This document shows positions 40,934-50,200 of a stretch of DNA of 64,000 bases, in pieces; within the stretch, counting starts at the first letter, position 1, and the number at the start of each line of letters is the position of its first letter. The DNA lies in contig JAOPYQ010000042.1 of NCBI GenBank assembly GCA_025964555.1, forward strand, positions 60,529 to 124,528, given 5' to 3'. A program made the translations under genes and the position numbers. Source of the DNA: Thermoleophilia bacterium (lineage in GTDB: Bacteria > Actinomycetota > Thermoleophilia > Gaiellales > SKUG01). The notes under the pieces are model-generated. The model searched no databases. It worked only from the letters and a program-made list of their open reading frames with translations, and was not told the DNA's origin.

Positions 40934-43330
40934 TCAGCCCGGCGCGATGACGTCGAAGGTCAGCTTCGCGAGGTAGGTGCCCGGCGGCTGCGTGGCCGCC
41001 GGGGTGACACCGAAGACGAGGTCGACGAAGCCCGACCCGGACCCGGTGAGGTGCGCTGCGGTGGACGGCGCCGTGGTGACCGCCCGCCACGGATCGGTGT
41101 CGAGCGCCTCGCACTTGTTCGCGGTGCCGGCGGCGTCGACCGTCCAGTCCGCGAGGGCGCTGCCGCCGATCGACTGCAGGCACACGCCGAACATGCCGTT
41201 GGTCGGACCGGTGGCCCACGTGCCGCCGGCGCCGTAGTCGGGGACGGAGGCCGGTGGCTGCATGCGTCGGATGCGCCCGCCGTCGGAGCCCATGATCATG
41301 CGGGTGGGGTCGACGGCGTCCCATGCGCGCGAGAGCGACCACGCCTGGAGCGACGATGACACGCTGGCCAGCGAATTGCTGGAAACCAGCACCTCGCCCT
41401 CGCTGATCGCGGTCAGGAATCCGCTGCCGTGCCAAGTGATGTCCTGCCCTCGCCCGAACGAGCCGGCCGACGGCGCGAGCGCCCAGGTGGCACCGCCGTC
41501 CAGTGAGCGGAACGCCTCGCCCCAGGTGCCGAGCACGAACAGCTGCTGGCCATCGGGCGACGCCGCGATGCTCTGGAAAAGCGTCCACGAGTTGATCCCG
41601 GTGGTGAGCTCCGTCCATGTGGTGCCGGAGTCGGTGGTGCGCAGCAGTCGCTCGCCGTCGCCGACCGCGTAGGCCGTGCGTTCGTCGACCCACTCGACGT
41701 CGTTGAGGCGGTCGAGGAGCGTCGTGCCGGTCTGGCGGTGCTGCGTCCAGGTGAGCCCTCCGTCGCGAGAGCGAAGGATCGTCTCGCGTGTGCCGACGGC
41801 GAGCAGCTGCCCGTCATCGCTGCGATCGAGCTCGAGCAGGTCCTCTGGAGTCGGTGCGGCGAGCGTCGTCCAGGAAGTGCCTGACGTCGTGGAGCGCAGG
41901 ACGGTGCCCGCGTCGCCGACCGCAAGGAGCGTCGTGGGCGACGTCCACATCACCGCACGCAGGTGACGCGAGGTCCCGGATGTGCGGTTCGTCCAGGTGA
42001 CGCCGCCGTCGCCGGAGGTCGCGACCGATCCGTCGCCGCCGACGATGACCGCTGCGTTGCCGTCGCGCATCGCGACGTCCATCCAGGCGTGCCCGTTCGA
42101 GGAGATGTCCTGGTAGGCCCAGTTGTCGCCGTAGTCGGGGGAGGCGATGATCATGCGCCCGTTGCCCACACCGTACGTCGCGCCGCCCGAGTGCTGCGCC
42201 ATGTCGCGGATCTCGTTCGCGGTGACGCCAGTCTCGCGGATCCAGTTCGTCCCGCCGTTGGTCGTTCGCCAGATCTGGCCGTCGTAGCCCGCGGTCACGG
42301 CGTTGAGCGCATCGGTCGCCTCGATAGCCGCGAGGGACCAGGCGAACGGAACGGCCAGCTGGGTCCAGCTCGTGCCACCGTTGGTGGTGACCTCAACGTG
42401 GCCGCCGTCGCACGAACGCCACACGATCAACGCGCTGACGGCGTCGAGGCCATCGCACCCGCCGTTCCACGGGCTGTCGACACGCGCCCAGTCGGTGCCA
42501 CCGTTGATCGTCTTCCAGAGGTAGTCGTTGTCGCCCGCCACGTAGGCGATCGACGCGGATACCGCTTCCACGTCCCCGAGCCAGGAGTCCGTGAGGCCGT
42601 TGTTGGTCGGCGTGCCCCACGTCGATCCGGAGTTGGTGGAGAGGCGCACCGTCGCGTTGTCACCGACGACCCAGAACGCCGCGCCGGCCTGGGAGATGTC
42701 GTGCAGGTTCGAGGTGGTGCCCATCGCGCCGCCGCTGACCCAGTTCGTGCCGCCGTTGGTCGTCTTGCGAAGGTTGCCGCCGTTGCACGCGGCCCAGGCC
42801 TCGTCCATGGCGACCGCGATGACGCCGTTGCAGCCGGCGCCGGAGGCCGGATCGCCGGAGAGGTTCCAGCTCGACCCGTTGACGGTGCGCATGGAGCCGC
42901 CCCAGTTGTCGACCGCCCAGGCGTAGTTGCCGTTGGTCGGCACCACGTCGACGGCCGAGATCATCCGCTCGGTGTAACGCGATTCCGACCAGTTGGACGT
43001 GCTCGAGGCCATCGCGGTGCTGAGCCCGTCGGACTGGCGAACTTCGAGCCTGGACGAATCGTTGGACGACCCGAAGGTGATCCGACACACCGTGCCCGCG
43101 CTCGTGGACGTGACGGCCTTTGACGTGGGCTGGACCGTGCCGAAGTTGATCGCGGAGGGTGCGGTGCACCCGTCGGTGAGCGACGTCGAGCTCGTCACGT
43201 TCATCGTGACGACGAGGTTCGAGGACGCCGCTGGCGCAGACGCGATCATCACGCCCGCGATCACGGCGCAGGCCAGCGCACACGCGAGCAGGCGTGCGAA
43301 CCACATGCGCGTGCGCGGGCGTCGAACCAC
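40934..43330 (-). CDS. Secreted YCF48/BNR-type beta-propeller protein
   Basis: A 798-residue exported protein. The GTG start gives MVRRPRTRMWFARLLACALA, a basic n-region and Sec signal ending SAPAAS. A short beta domain follows (about 35-110), then a long row of propeller blades with the BNR/YCF48 signature T-N-G-G-T-x-W, at least ten times (TTNGGTNWVSGG, TINGGTDWARVD, STTSGTSWTTL). The C-terminal 100 residues are another beta domain ending GTYLAKLTFDVIAPG, like the end of the LamG protein at 61529. It is probably a surface protein; ligand unknown. It shares promoter element and N-terminal signature with the gene at 33179. Confidence 0.88.
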   Translation of the reverse strand: MVRRPRTRMWFARLLACALACAVIAGVMIASAPAASSNLVVTMNVTSSTSLTDGCTAPSAINFGTVQPTSKAVTSTSAGTVCRITFGSSNDSSRLEVRQSDGLSTAMASSTSNWSESRYTERMISAVDVVPTNGNYAWAVDNWGGSMRTVNGSSWNLSGDPASGAGCNGVIAVAMDEAWAACNGGNLRKTTNGGTNWVSGGAMGTTSNLHDISQAGAAFWVVGDNATVRLSTNSGSTWGTPTNNGLTDSWLGDVEAVSASIAYVAGDNDYLWKTINGGTDWARVDSPWNGGCDGLDAVSALIVWRSCDGGHVEVTTNGGTSWTQLAVPFAWSLAAIEATDALNAVTAGYDGQIWRTTNGGTNWIRETGVTANEIRDMAQHSGGATYGVGNGRMIIASPDYGDNWAYQDISSNGHAWMDVAMRDGNAAVIVGGDGSVATSGDGGVTWTNRTSGTSRHLRAVMWTSPTTLLAVGDAGTVLRSTTSGTSWTTLAAPTPEDLLELDRSDDGQLLAVGTRETILRSRDGGLTWTQHRQTGTTLLDRLNDVEWVDERTAYAVGDGERLLRTTDSGTTWTELTTGINSWTLFQSIAASPDGQQLFVLGTWGEAFRSLDGGATWALAPSAGSFGRGQDITWHGSGFLTAISEGEVLVSSNSLASVSSSLQAWSLSRAWDAVDPTRMIMGSDGGRIRRMQPPASVPDYGAGGTWATGPTNGMFGVCLQSIGGSALADWTVDAAGTANKCEALDTDPWRAVTTAPSTAAHLTGSGSGFVDLVFGVTPAATQPPGTYLAKLTFDVIAPG

Positions 43331-43332
43331 AC

Positions 43333-43348
43333 GTTCCTATCGGCACGT
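43333..43348 (-). promoter_or_regulatory. 16-bp promoter element shared with the gene at 33179
   Basis: On the minus strand this reads ACGTGCCGATAGGAAC, identical to 33160-33175, with GATAGG five bases before the GTG at 43330. Confidence 0.6.
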
Positions 43349-43422
43349 TCGCCGAATCGTTTGATCGAAAAGGGCCCAACCGACCCGAATCCGACGCCGA
43401 TGCGCAGAATCCCGTGCTGCGC

Positions 43423-43887
43423 ATGCGATCTCTACCCCCCACAGAGGCAGAGTTGTCCGAGCTGTTCGACCGGCTCTGGAACGACCTGCGCCGACGCGAC
43501 GACCGGAGCGAGTTCTCCGAGTGCGAATCGTGCGGCCGCGCGGTGCGGTGGGTCGTCAACCTCGGCAGCGCGTGGGGCGGCAACATCCAGATCGTCGCCC
43601 GCCCCGTGACCACCGCCGCATTTTACGACCCGGAGCAGCACGCCGGGCTCGTCGCCGTGTTCACCGACCGGACCGGTTTCACCGTCTCGCGATTCACGCC
43701 GGCCGACGAGGTCGAGGCGGCGTTCCTGTACCCGTGTCACTGGGACGTATGCGAGTTCGCGCGTTCCGAACGCGACCGCATCAGCCGCGAACGACGGGCG
43801 ACCTCACCGCCGATCGACGGCGACGCGTCACCCGACGTCGATGCCGTCCTTCGCTACGCCCGCTGGCTCGGCTCGCGCACGGACTGA
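43423..43887 (+). CDS. Hypothetical protein with CxxC motif
   Basis: A 154-residue soluble protein. A CESCGRAVRWVVN segment (about 30-42) looks like half of a small zinc ribbon; further Cys residues lie in YPCHWDVCEF (about 105-114). The rest is beta-rich in the middle (GLVAVFTDRTGFTVSRF) and helical at the end. No family recognised. The ATG at 43423 is one of several possible starts (GTG at 43414 is in frame). It is divergent from the propeller gene. Confidence 0.6.
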   Translation: MRSLPPTEAELSELFDRLWNDLRRRDDRSEFSECESCGRAVRWVVNLGSAWGGNIQIVARPVTTAAFYDPEQHAGLVAVFTDRTGFTVSRFTPADEVEAAFLYPCHWDVCEFARSERDRISRERRATSPPIDGDASPDVDAVLRYARWLGSRTD

Positions 43888-44024
43888 GCCATTCGGCATG
43901 CCGGAATCTGCGGGTTCGTGCATGCCTGCTCCGGAGCGGTGTAACCCCACCCGGATGCGGCACCGACCACGTGGCGGCATCGCGAGCGTGCGTGCCGTGA
44001 CAGATCACGATGAGGGGGAATCCG

Positions 44025-44438
44025 ATGATCAGCGACTGCACCGCAGTGCCGTGCATCCCGACGAAGGACGTCGCATCCGCGCGGCGTTTCTACGAGGGTG
44101 TGCTCGGCCTGCAGGTGATGAGCGAGAACATGGGCGGCTTCACGTACCGGCTCGGGTCGGGAACGATGTTCCTGTACGAGTCCGAGTTCGCGGGGCTCGC
44201 CAGGCACACGCTGTGCAACCTCGAGTCCGACCACGTCGACGATGACATCGCCGACCTGCGCGACAAGGGCGTGCGTTTCGAGACGTACCCCGACCTCGAG
44301 TACGTGTCGTTCGACGATGACGGCGTGGCAACGATGGGCGAGGGCGACATGCAGGGACATGGCGTCTGGTTCAAGGATCCGGATGGCAACATCCTCGCCC
44401 TGTTCGAGACCGCGGACGTGCCGGCGGGCATCAGCTGA
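44025..44438 (+). CDS. VOC (glyoxalase/bleomycin-resistance) family protein
   Basis: A 137-residue vicinal-oxygen-chelate protein. Signs: IPTKDVASARRFYEGVLGLQV at the start, and GHGVWFKDPDGNILALFE at the end, with the His and Glu metal ligands in their usual places. VOC proteins include dioxygenases, isomerases and resistance proteins; the substrate is unknown. GAGGGGGAA precedes the ATG by four bases. Confidence 0.92.
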   Translation: MISDCTAVPCIPTKDVASARRFYEGVLGLQVMSENMGGFTYRLGSGTMFLYESEFAGLARHTLCNLESDHVDDDIADLRDKGVRFETYPDLEYVSFDDDGVATMGEGDMQGHGVWFKDPDGNILALFETADVPAGIS

Positions 44439-44465
44439 CTCGCGTGCGTTCCGGGCGGTCGCTGG

Positions 44466-45056
44466 CTACCACCGGTAGCTGGCGACCTCCTCGAGCGACA
44501 CCTCGAGCGACGGCACGTGTCCGCCGAGCCGAGCCGACGCGTCGATGAGCGCCGCGTATGCCTCGCGCCACGCGAGTCGATGTGCGAAGCGCGCCGCGGC
44601 GATCATGTTCGGCGTGGCGCCGTCGCCGCCGAAGCGCGGCTGCGTGTCGCGCCCGCCCACGGTGAGGCGATTGCCATCGCTCCACGTGAACTCGACACGC
44701 AGCTCGTGCAGGTCGACCGGCAAGACCGGGTCGCGTGGATCTTCGCGCAGCTCGCCGATCGTGGGCAGGCGTACCATCTCGCGGAACGAGCCGCGCACCG
44801 CGTTCCACATCGCGCCCTCGGCGTAGCGTCGCGCGAGGTTGCCGCCTTCGATGCCGCGGCGCACGATGTGCGACACGGGCAGCACCGTGTCGGCCCAGTC
44901 CTCGTCGACGGCCTCGTCGCGATCCCAGGTCGGACCGCCCACGAGCGTGAGCCGACGCTTATTCGCGAGCGGTGAGTCGGTCCGGGCGGCGGCGAAGCCG
45001 TCCCAGTGCCAGTCACCGATCGTGACGTCCATCCCCTTGACGCTGAAATTCCCCAT
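44466..45056 (-). CDS. Hypothetical 196-residue protein
   Basis: A soluble protein I do not recognise, beta-rich in its first half (MDVTIGDWHWDGF, RLTLVGGPTWDRDEAV) and helical at the end (MIAAARFAHRLAWREAYAAL). TAGCCT at 45068-45063 lies six bases before the ATG, so it looks leaderless and independently transcribed. Convergent with the VOC gene. Confidence 0.72.
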   Translation of the reverse strand: MGNFSVKGMDVTIGDWHWDGFAAARTDSPLANKRRLTLVGGPTWDRDEAVDEDWADTVLPVSHIVRRGIEGGNLARRYAEGAMWNAVRGSFREMVRLPTIGELREDPRDPVLPVDLHELRVEFTWSDGNRLTVGGRDTQPRFGGDGATPNMIAAARFAHRLAWREAYAALIDASARLGGHVPSLEVSLEEVASYRW

Positions 45057-45174
45057 GCCAGAAGGCTAGGAAGGTAGTCGGACGACACCCGCTGTTTCGG
45101 GCTTCGGGTCCGCGCAGATCCTGTGCGAATCGTCTCGCAGGTCCAGATCGCGTCCTTGCCGGCGGTTCGGTCAT

Positions 45175-45217
45175 GTGCGTCGTCATCGTCACGGCAGGTG
45201 TGACGACGATGACGCAC
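45175..45217 (-). terminator. Long hairpin after mug
   Basis: An 18-bp arm at 45175-45192 pairs with 45200-45217 (two mismatches, 7-nt loop; arms begin GTGCGTC and end GACGCAC). It lies five bases past the Mug stop codon and ends that transcript. Nothing else is seen in 45057-45221. Confidence 0.65.
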
Positions 45218-45221
45218 CTCG

Positions 45222-45767
45222 TCAGGAGCGCACGAATTCGCGCAGTTCACCGAACACGCGGGCGAGGTCGTCGCGCTGGAAGTGGGCGTTGATCCCGCTC
45301 GGGTTCGGCAGGATCCAGATCGGCGCGCCGGCGATCGTCTCGTGCTGCAGCCCGAACGTTGCCTTGGGGCGCTCGAACGCGTCGCGGTAGGCGGTCACGC
45401 CGAGGATGGCGAGGCAGCGTGGGCGCCACCGCTCGACCTTCGCCTCGAGTTCCACGCGACCGGCGCGCAGCTCCTCGCGCGAGAGCTCGTCCGCCCGCGC
45501 CGTGCCGCGCATGCACACGTTCGTGATGCCCACGCCCGAATCGAGCAGCTCCTGCTCCTCGTGCGGCTCGAGCACACGGTCGGTGAAGCCGGCATCCGCG
45601 AGCGCGCGCCAGAACCGGTTGCCCGGTCGCGCGAAGTGGTGGCCGACCGCCACCGACCACAGGCTCGGATTGATCCCGCTCAGCAGCACGTCGAGATCCG
45701 CGCGGATCAGGTCGGGCACATGCCCGCCCCGCGCCAGCTCGAGGTCCTGTTTCGTCGGCCGGATCAC
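45222..45767 (-). CDS. mug: Mismatch-specific uracil/thymine-DNA glycosylase
   Basis: Mug removes uracil or ethenocytosine opposite guanine. The 181 residues have the catalytic motif LLSGINPSLWS (family GINPG/S) and the second motif WILPNPSGINAH, with HHFARPGNRFWRAL between, as in the Mug/TDG branch of the uracil-glycosylase superfamily. The GTG start has TACCGT at 45779-45774, six bases upstream (leaderless pattern). Confidence 0.94.
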   Translation of the reverse strand: MIRPTKQDLELARGGHVPDLIRADLDVLLSGINPSLWSVAVGHHFARPGNRFWRALADAGFTDRVLEPHEEQELLDSGVGITNVCMRGTARADELSREELRAGRVELEAKVERWRPRCLAILGVTAYRDAFERPKATFGLQHETIAGAPIWILPNPSGINAHFQRDDLARVFGELREFVRS

Positions 45768-45870
45768 GCCGACACGGTAGCACCGCCCGTCGCCGAGGAT
45801 GTGCGTCGACTTTGCCCCGCTCGGCGGGGTGAACTCGACTCACATGCGCCCGCGCGGGTATGAGCCCGCG

Positions 45871-47247
45871 GTGAGCGACCTTCGACCCCCGATCATCATC
45901 AGCGGCCGCTACGCGGACGTCGGCCCCAACGCCATCGAGCTCGCTCGCGCGCTCATTCGCGTGGACACCTCCAACCCACCCGGCCGCGAGACGGTCGCGG
46001 CGACCGTCCTCAAGGAGTGGCTCGCCGCGCACGGGGTGGAGTCCGAGCTCGTCGGTCCCGACCCCGATCGGCGCAACCTGGTCGCGACCGTGAAGGGCCG
46101 CGGCGACGGACCATCACTCGCCCTGTGCGGGCACCTGGACGTCGTCCCCGCCGGCGAGCTCGACGCCTGGAAGCATCCGCCGTTCGCAGGTGTGCTCGAC
46201 GACGACGGCTTCGTCTGGGGCCGCGGCGCGGTCGACATGAAGGCGCAGGTCGCGACGCGCGCCGCCGCGCTCGTGGCGCTCGTGCAGAGCGGCGTCACCC
46301 CGCCCGGCGACGTGCGGCTCATCGCGCAGAGCGACGAGGAGGTGAACACGGCGGGCGTCGGCATGAGCTGGCTCGTCGAGCACCGCCCCGACCTGCGCAC
46401 CGACTGGGCGCTGGAGGAGGGCGGCGGTCGCCACATCATGCTGCCCGACGGGCGCGTGGCGGTGCTCTACGGCGTCGCCGACAAGGCGCTGCTGCCGATC
46501 GAGCTGCACTCGCGCGGACCGGGCGGCCACGCCTCCAGTCCGGCGGCCGTCCACAACCCCGTGATGTCACTCGCTCGCGCGCTCTCATCGCTCGGCGACG
46601 CCTCCCCGCAACGCGAGCTCGTGCCCGCCGCCGAGCGAATGCTGCGCGGGATCCTCGGCGACGACATCGACACCTCCGACCTCGACGCGCTCGTCGCACG
46701 CGCGCAGGCCGCCGTGCCCGAGCTGGCCGCGTCCTTCGACGCGATCACGCGCACGACGTTCACGCCCACGATGCTGCGCGGATCCGACGCCGTGAACGTC
46801 ATCCCCGACCACGCGGTCGCGCGCATCGACTGCCGGATGATGCCGGGCGGGCGCGTGGAAGATGCGCTCGAACGCCTCGCCGGGATGCTCGCCGGCCGCG
46901 GCGACGACGGCGACTCCTGGGAGCTCGTGCCCGCCGAGTCGGGCCCCGTCGGCGGCTCCGCATCCGAGCCTGATTCCGCATTCACGGCTGCGTGCGAGCA
47001 GGCGCTCGAGCGCGTCGACGGCCGCAAGCTCGTGATGGTGCCGACGATGAACTCGTTCTACACGGACGCCTCGCACCTGCGCCGCGCGTGGGGAACCGTG
47101 ACGTACGGGCTCTGGCCGTGGAAGTACACGACGCCCGCCGACTACCAGGCCGGGGTGCACGCACCGAACGAGCGAGTGAAGGCCGACGACATCGCCTACG
47201 CGGCGAAGTGGCACCTCGAGCTGCTGCTGGAGATGGCAGAGGGCTGA
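45871..47247 (+). CDS. M20 family metallopeptidase (ArgE/DapE/ACY1/CPG2 type)
   Basis: A 458-residue di-zinc amidohydrolase. Zinc and catalytic residues are visible in LCGHLDVVP, WGRGAVDMKAQVA and SDEEVNTAGVG, with the dimerisation domain after ELHSRGPGGHAS and the final zinc His in YQAGVHAPNERV. It likely cleaves acylated amino acids or dipeptides in the cytoplasm. The GTG at 45871 is preferred; an in-frame ATG at 45844 would add nine residues. It is convergent with the PIRP repeat operon, 16 bp apart. Confidence 0.93.
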   Translation: MSDLRPPIIISGRYADVGPNAIELARALIRVDTSNPPGRETVAATVLKEWLAAHGVESELVGPDPDRRNLVATVKGRGDGPSLALCGHLDVVPAGELDAWKHPPFAGVLDDDGFVWGRGAVDMKAQVATRAAALVALVQSGVTPPGDVRLIAQSDEEVNTAGVGMSWLVEHRPDLRTDWALEEGGGRHIMLPDGRVAVLYGVADKALLPIELHSRGPGGHASSPAAVHNPVMSLARALSSLGDASPQRELVPAAERMLRGILGDDIDTSDLDALVARAQAAVPELAASFDAITRTTFTPTMLRGSDAVNVIPDHAVARIDCRMMPGGRVEDALERLAGMLAGRGDDGDSWELVPAESGPVGGSASEPDSAFTAACEQALERVDGRKLVMVPTMNSFYTDASHLRRAWGTVTYGLWPWKYTTPADYQAGVHAPNERVKADDIAYAAKWHLELLLEMAEG

Positions 47248-47263
47248 CGACGTTCGTCGCGCG

Positions 47264-50200
47264 CTACCAGGTCAGCGTCTCGCCAGCCGACGCGGTGGCG
47301 ACCTCGTCGGCTGCCACGCCCGTTGCCGCGTCGGCTGCGACGCCGGGCTGGGGGCGCAGGCCCTCGGCGGCCGGCTCGAGGCGCATCGCTTCCTGCAGGA
47401 ACGAGGTGTTCGCGCGGATGCGACCGATCTCGGCGTAGTCGGGGTGGTTGGAGTAGCCCCTGACCGCGCCCGTGGGCGTGCTGCCGTCGAGGCGCGCGAG
47501 GTTGCGCTCGATCAGTGCGACGGTCTCGTTGCGGGTCGCGACGAGCGCGGCCGGAACGTCCTCCGCGGGCGGCATGTTCGCCAGCAGCAGCTCGAGCGTC
47601 GACTTGACGCTGCGCGAGCCGGCGACCGAATCGAGTCCCATCATCACTTCCGCGATAGCGGCCTGCTCGGCTGCTGGTCGCCCGGCGACGAGCTCGGCGA
47701 GACGATCCCACTGCTCGGCGACGAGCGTGCGCGATTCGGGCGACGCGCCGCCCGACGTGATGTCCGCGAGGGCTGCTTCGAGGCGTGCCTGGTAGGCGGG
47801 ATCGTTGCGGCGCTGCCACTCGACGAAGTAGCGCTGCGTGGCCTCGCCCGGCTTGTACTCGGCGTTGGCGAGCGAGCGTGCGATCGTGCGCAGCGGCTTG
47901 GCGTTCTCGAGTTCCATCGGGACCTGGGTCCGGACGCGTGTGGCCTCGTCGTCGAGCAGTGCGGCGAGCCGGCCCCAGTCTTCTGTCGACAGGTCGGCGC
48001 TGTTCCGCGAGAAGAGTGCGCTCGCTTCGGCCATGCGTGCTTCGGGGGTCAGCCGCTGGAGTGCGAAGGCGTCGAAGTAGCGCTGCGTCGCTGCGCCCGG
48101 CTCGTACTCGCCCTTGGCGACCGCCGCCGCGATCTCGCGCAGCGACTTCGCGCCGTCGAGCTCGACGGAGATGCCCAGGTGCTCGCCCACGCCGCCGCTG
48201 TCGATGAGCGCGACGAGGCGTCCCCAGTCCTCCTTCGACACGTCGCGGCTGTGACCGGCGAAGATCGAGTCGATCGCCACGGTGCGCGCCTCGGGTGTCA
48301 TGCGTGACACGGCGAACGCATCGAAGTACGCCTTCGTCGCAGCGCCCGGCTTGTACTCGCCAGCAGCGACGCTCGCCGCGATGGTGCGCAGCGGCTTGGC
48401 GCTCGGCAGTTCGAGCGGGATCGTGACCGACTCGCGCGTCGTCGGGTCGTCCAGGAGCGTGACGATCCGCGTCCACTCCTCGCTCGACAGTTCGTCCGGG
48501 TTGCGTCCGAGCAGGCTCGCGAGCTGCTCCTGGCGCTGCGCGGGCGGTGTCGCGGCGATCGTGGCCTGCTCGAAGTAGCGCTGCGTCGCGGCGCCCGCCT
48601 CGTACTCGCCCGCCGCGACGCTGCGCGCGATCTGCGCGAGCGGTTTGGCGCCCTCGATCTCCGCGTCGATGCCGAGGAGCGGGCGGCTCTTCGGATGCTC
48701 GATGAGCGTCGCGAGCGTCGTCCACTCTTCCTTGGTGACGTCGCGGCTGTGCTTGGCGAACGTGGCAGCGATCGTCGCGCGCTGCTCGGCTTCCGTCATG
48801 CGACTGACACGGAACAGGTCGAAGTAGCGCTGCGTGGCGGCGCCGGGCTTGTATTCGCTGGCTGCGAGGCTCGCCGCGATCGTGCGGAGTGGCTTGGCGT
48901 CGGAGATCTCGAGCGGGATTCCCAGCGAGTCGCGGGTCGCGGGATCGTCGAGCAGCGACACGACCCGCATCCACTCCTCGTTCGAGAGCTCGCTGCTGTG
49001 GCGACCGAGCAGCGATGCCAGCTGTTCCTGTCGCTGGGCCGGCGTGGTCGCGGCGATCGCGGCCTGCTCGAAGTAGCGCTGCGTCGCCGCCCCAGCCGGG
49101 TATTCGCCGGCCGCGATGCTGCGCGCGATGTCACGCAGGGGCTTCGCCCCGTCGAGTTCGACGTCGATCCCGAGGAACCCGCGCGTGGGCTCGTGGTCGA
49201 TGAACGTCGCGAGGCGTCGCCACTCGTCGGTCGTCACGTCGCGGCTGTGCTTGGCGAGGATGGCCGCGACCTGTGCGCGCTGCTCGGCTTCGGGCATCGA
49301 GCTGACCTGGAACAGGTCGAAGTAGCGCTGCGTCGCCACGCCCGGCTTGTACTCGTCCGCGGCGAGGCTCGCGGCGATCGTGCGCAGCGGCTTCGCGTCG
49401 TCGAGCTCGAGTGGCATGGTGAGCGACTCGCGCGTCGTGGGGTCATCGAGGATGGCGACGACCTTCGTCCAGTCCTCGGTCGTGAGCTCGGTGCTCGAGC
49501 GTCCGAGCAGGCTCGCGAGCTGCTCCGTGCGCTGCGCGGGCGAGAGTGCGGCGATGGTGGCCTGGTCGAAGTAGCGCTGCGCGGCGGCGCCGGGCTTCGC
49601 GCTGCCGGCAGCGATGGTGCGCGCGATCGTCGCCAACGGTTCGGCACCGTCGAGCTGCACGGCGACATCGATGAGCGCGCGACTGGGCTCGTGGTCGATG
49701 AAGGCGGCGAGCTGTCGCCACTCGTCGGTGCTGAGTTCGCTGCTGTGCTTGGCGAAGGTCGCCGCGATCGCGGCGCGCCGTTCGGTCTCCGGCATCGAGT
49801 TGACGCGGAACAGGTCGAAGTAGCGCCTGGTCGCGGCGCCGGGCTTGTACTCGCCGGCGGCGACGCTCGTCGCGATGGATCGCAAGGGCTTCGCGTCGGG
49901 AAGCTCGAGCGGAACGCCGAGCGCGGCCGCGGTGTCGGCATCGCCGAGCATGAGGTCGAGCTGGCGCCACTGGTCGGGGGAGAGGTCCTCCGGCTCGCGG
50001 CGCAGCATCGATCCCGCGCGCTCGATGCGCGTGTCGGGGTCGAGCGAGTCGAACTGGAAGCGGCTGAAGTAGCGCTGGGTCGCGGCGCCCGGTGCGTACT
50101 CGCCGTTCGCCACCGATCGTGCGATCGTCTGGAGTGGCTTGGCGTCGGAGAGCTCCGGCGTGACGTTGCGCAGCACCTCGGCGTCGCCCGCTTCGAGGTG

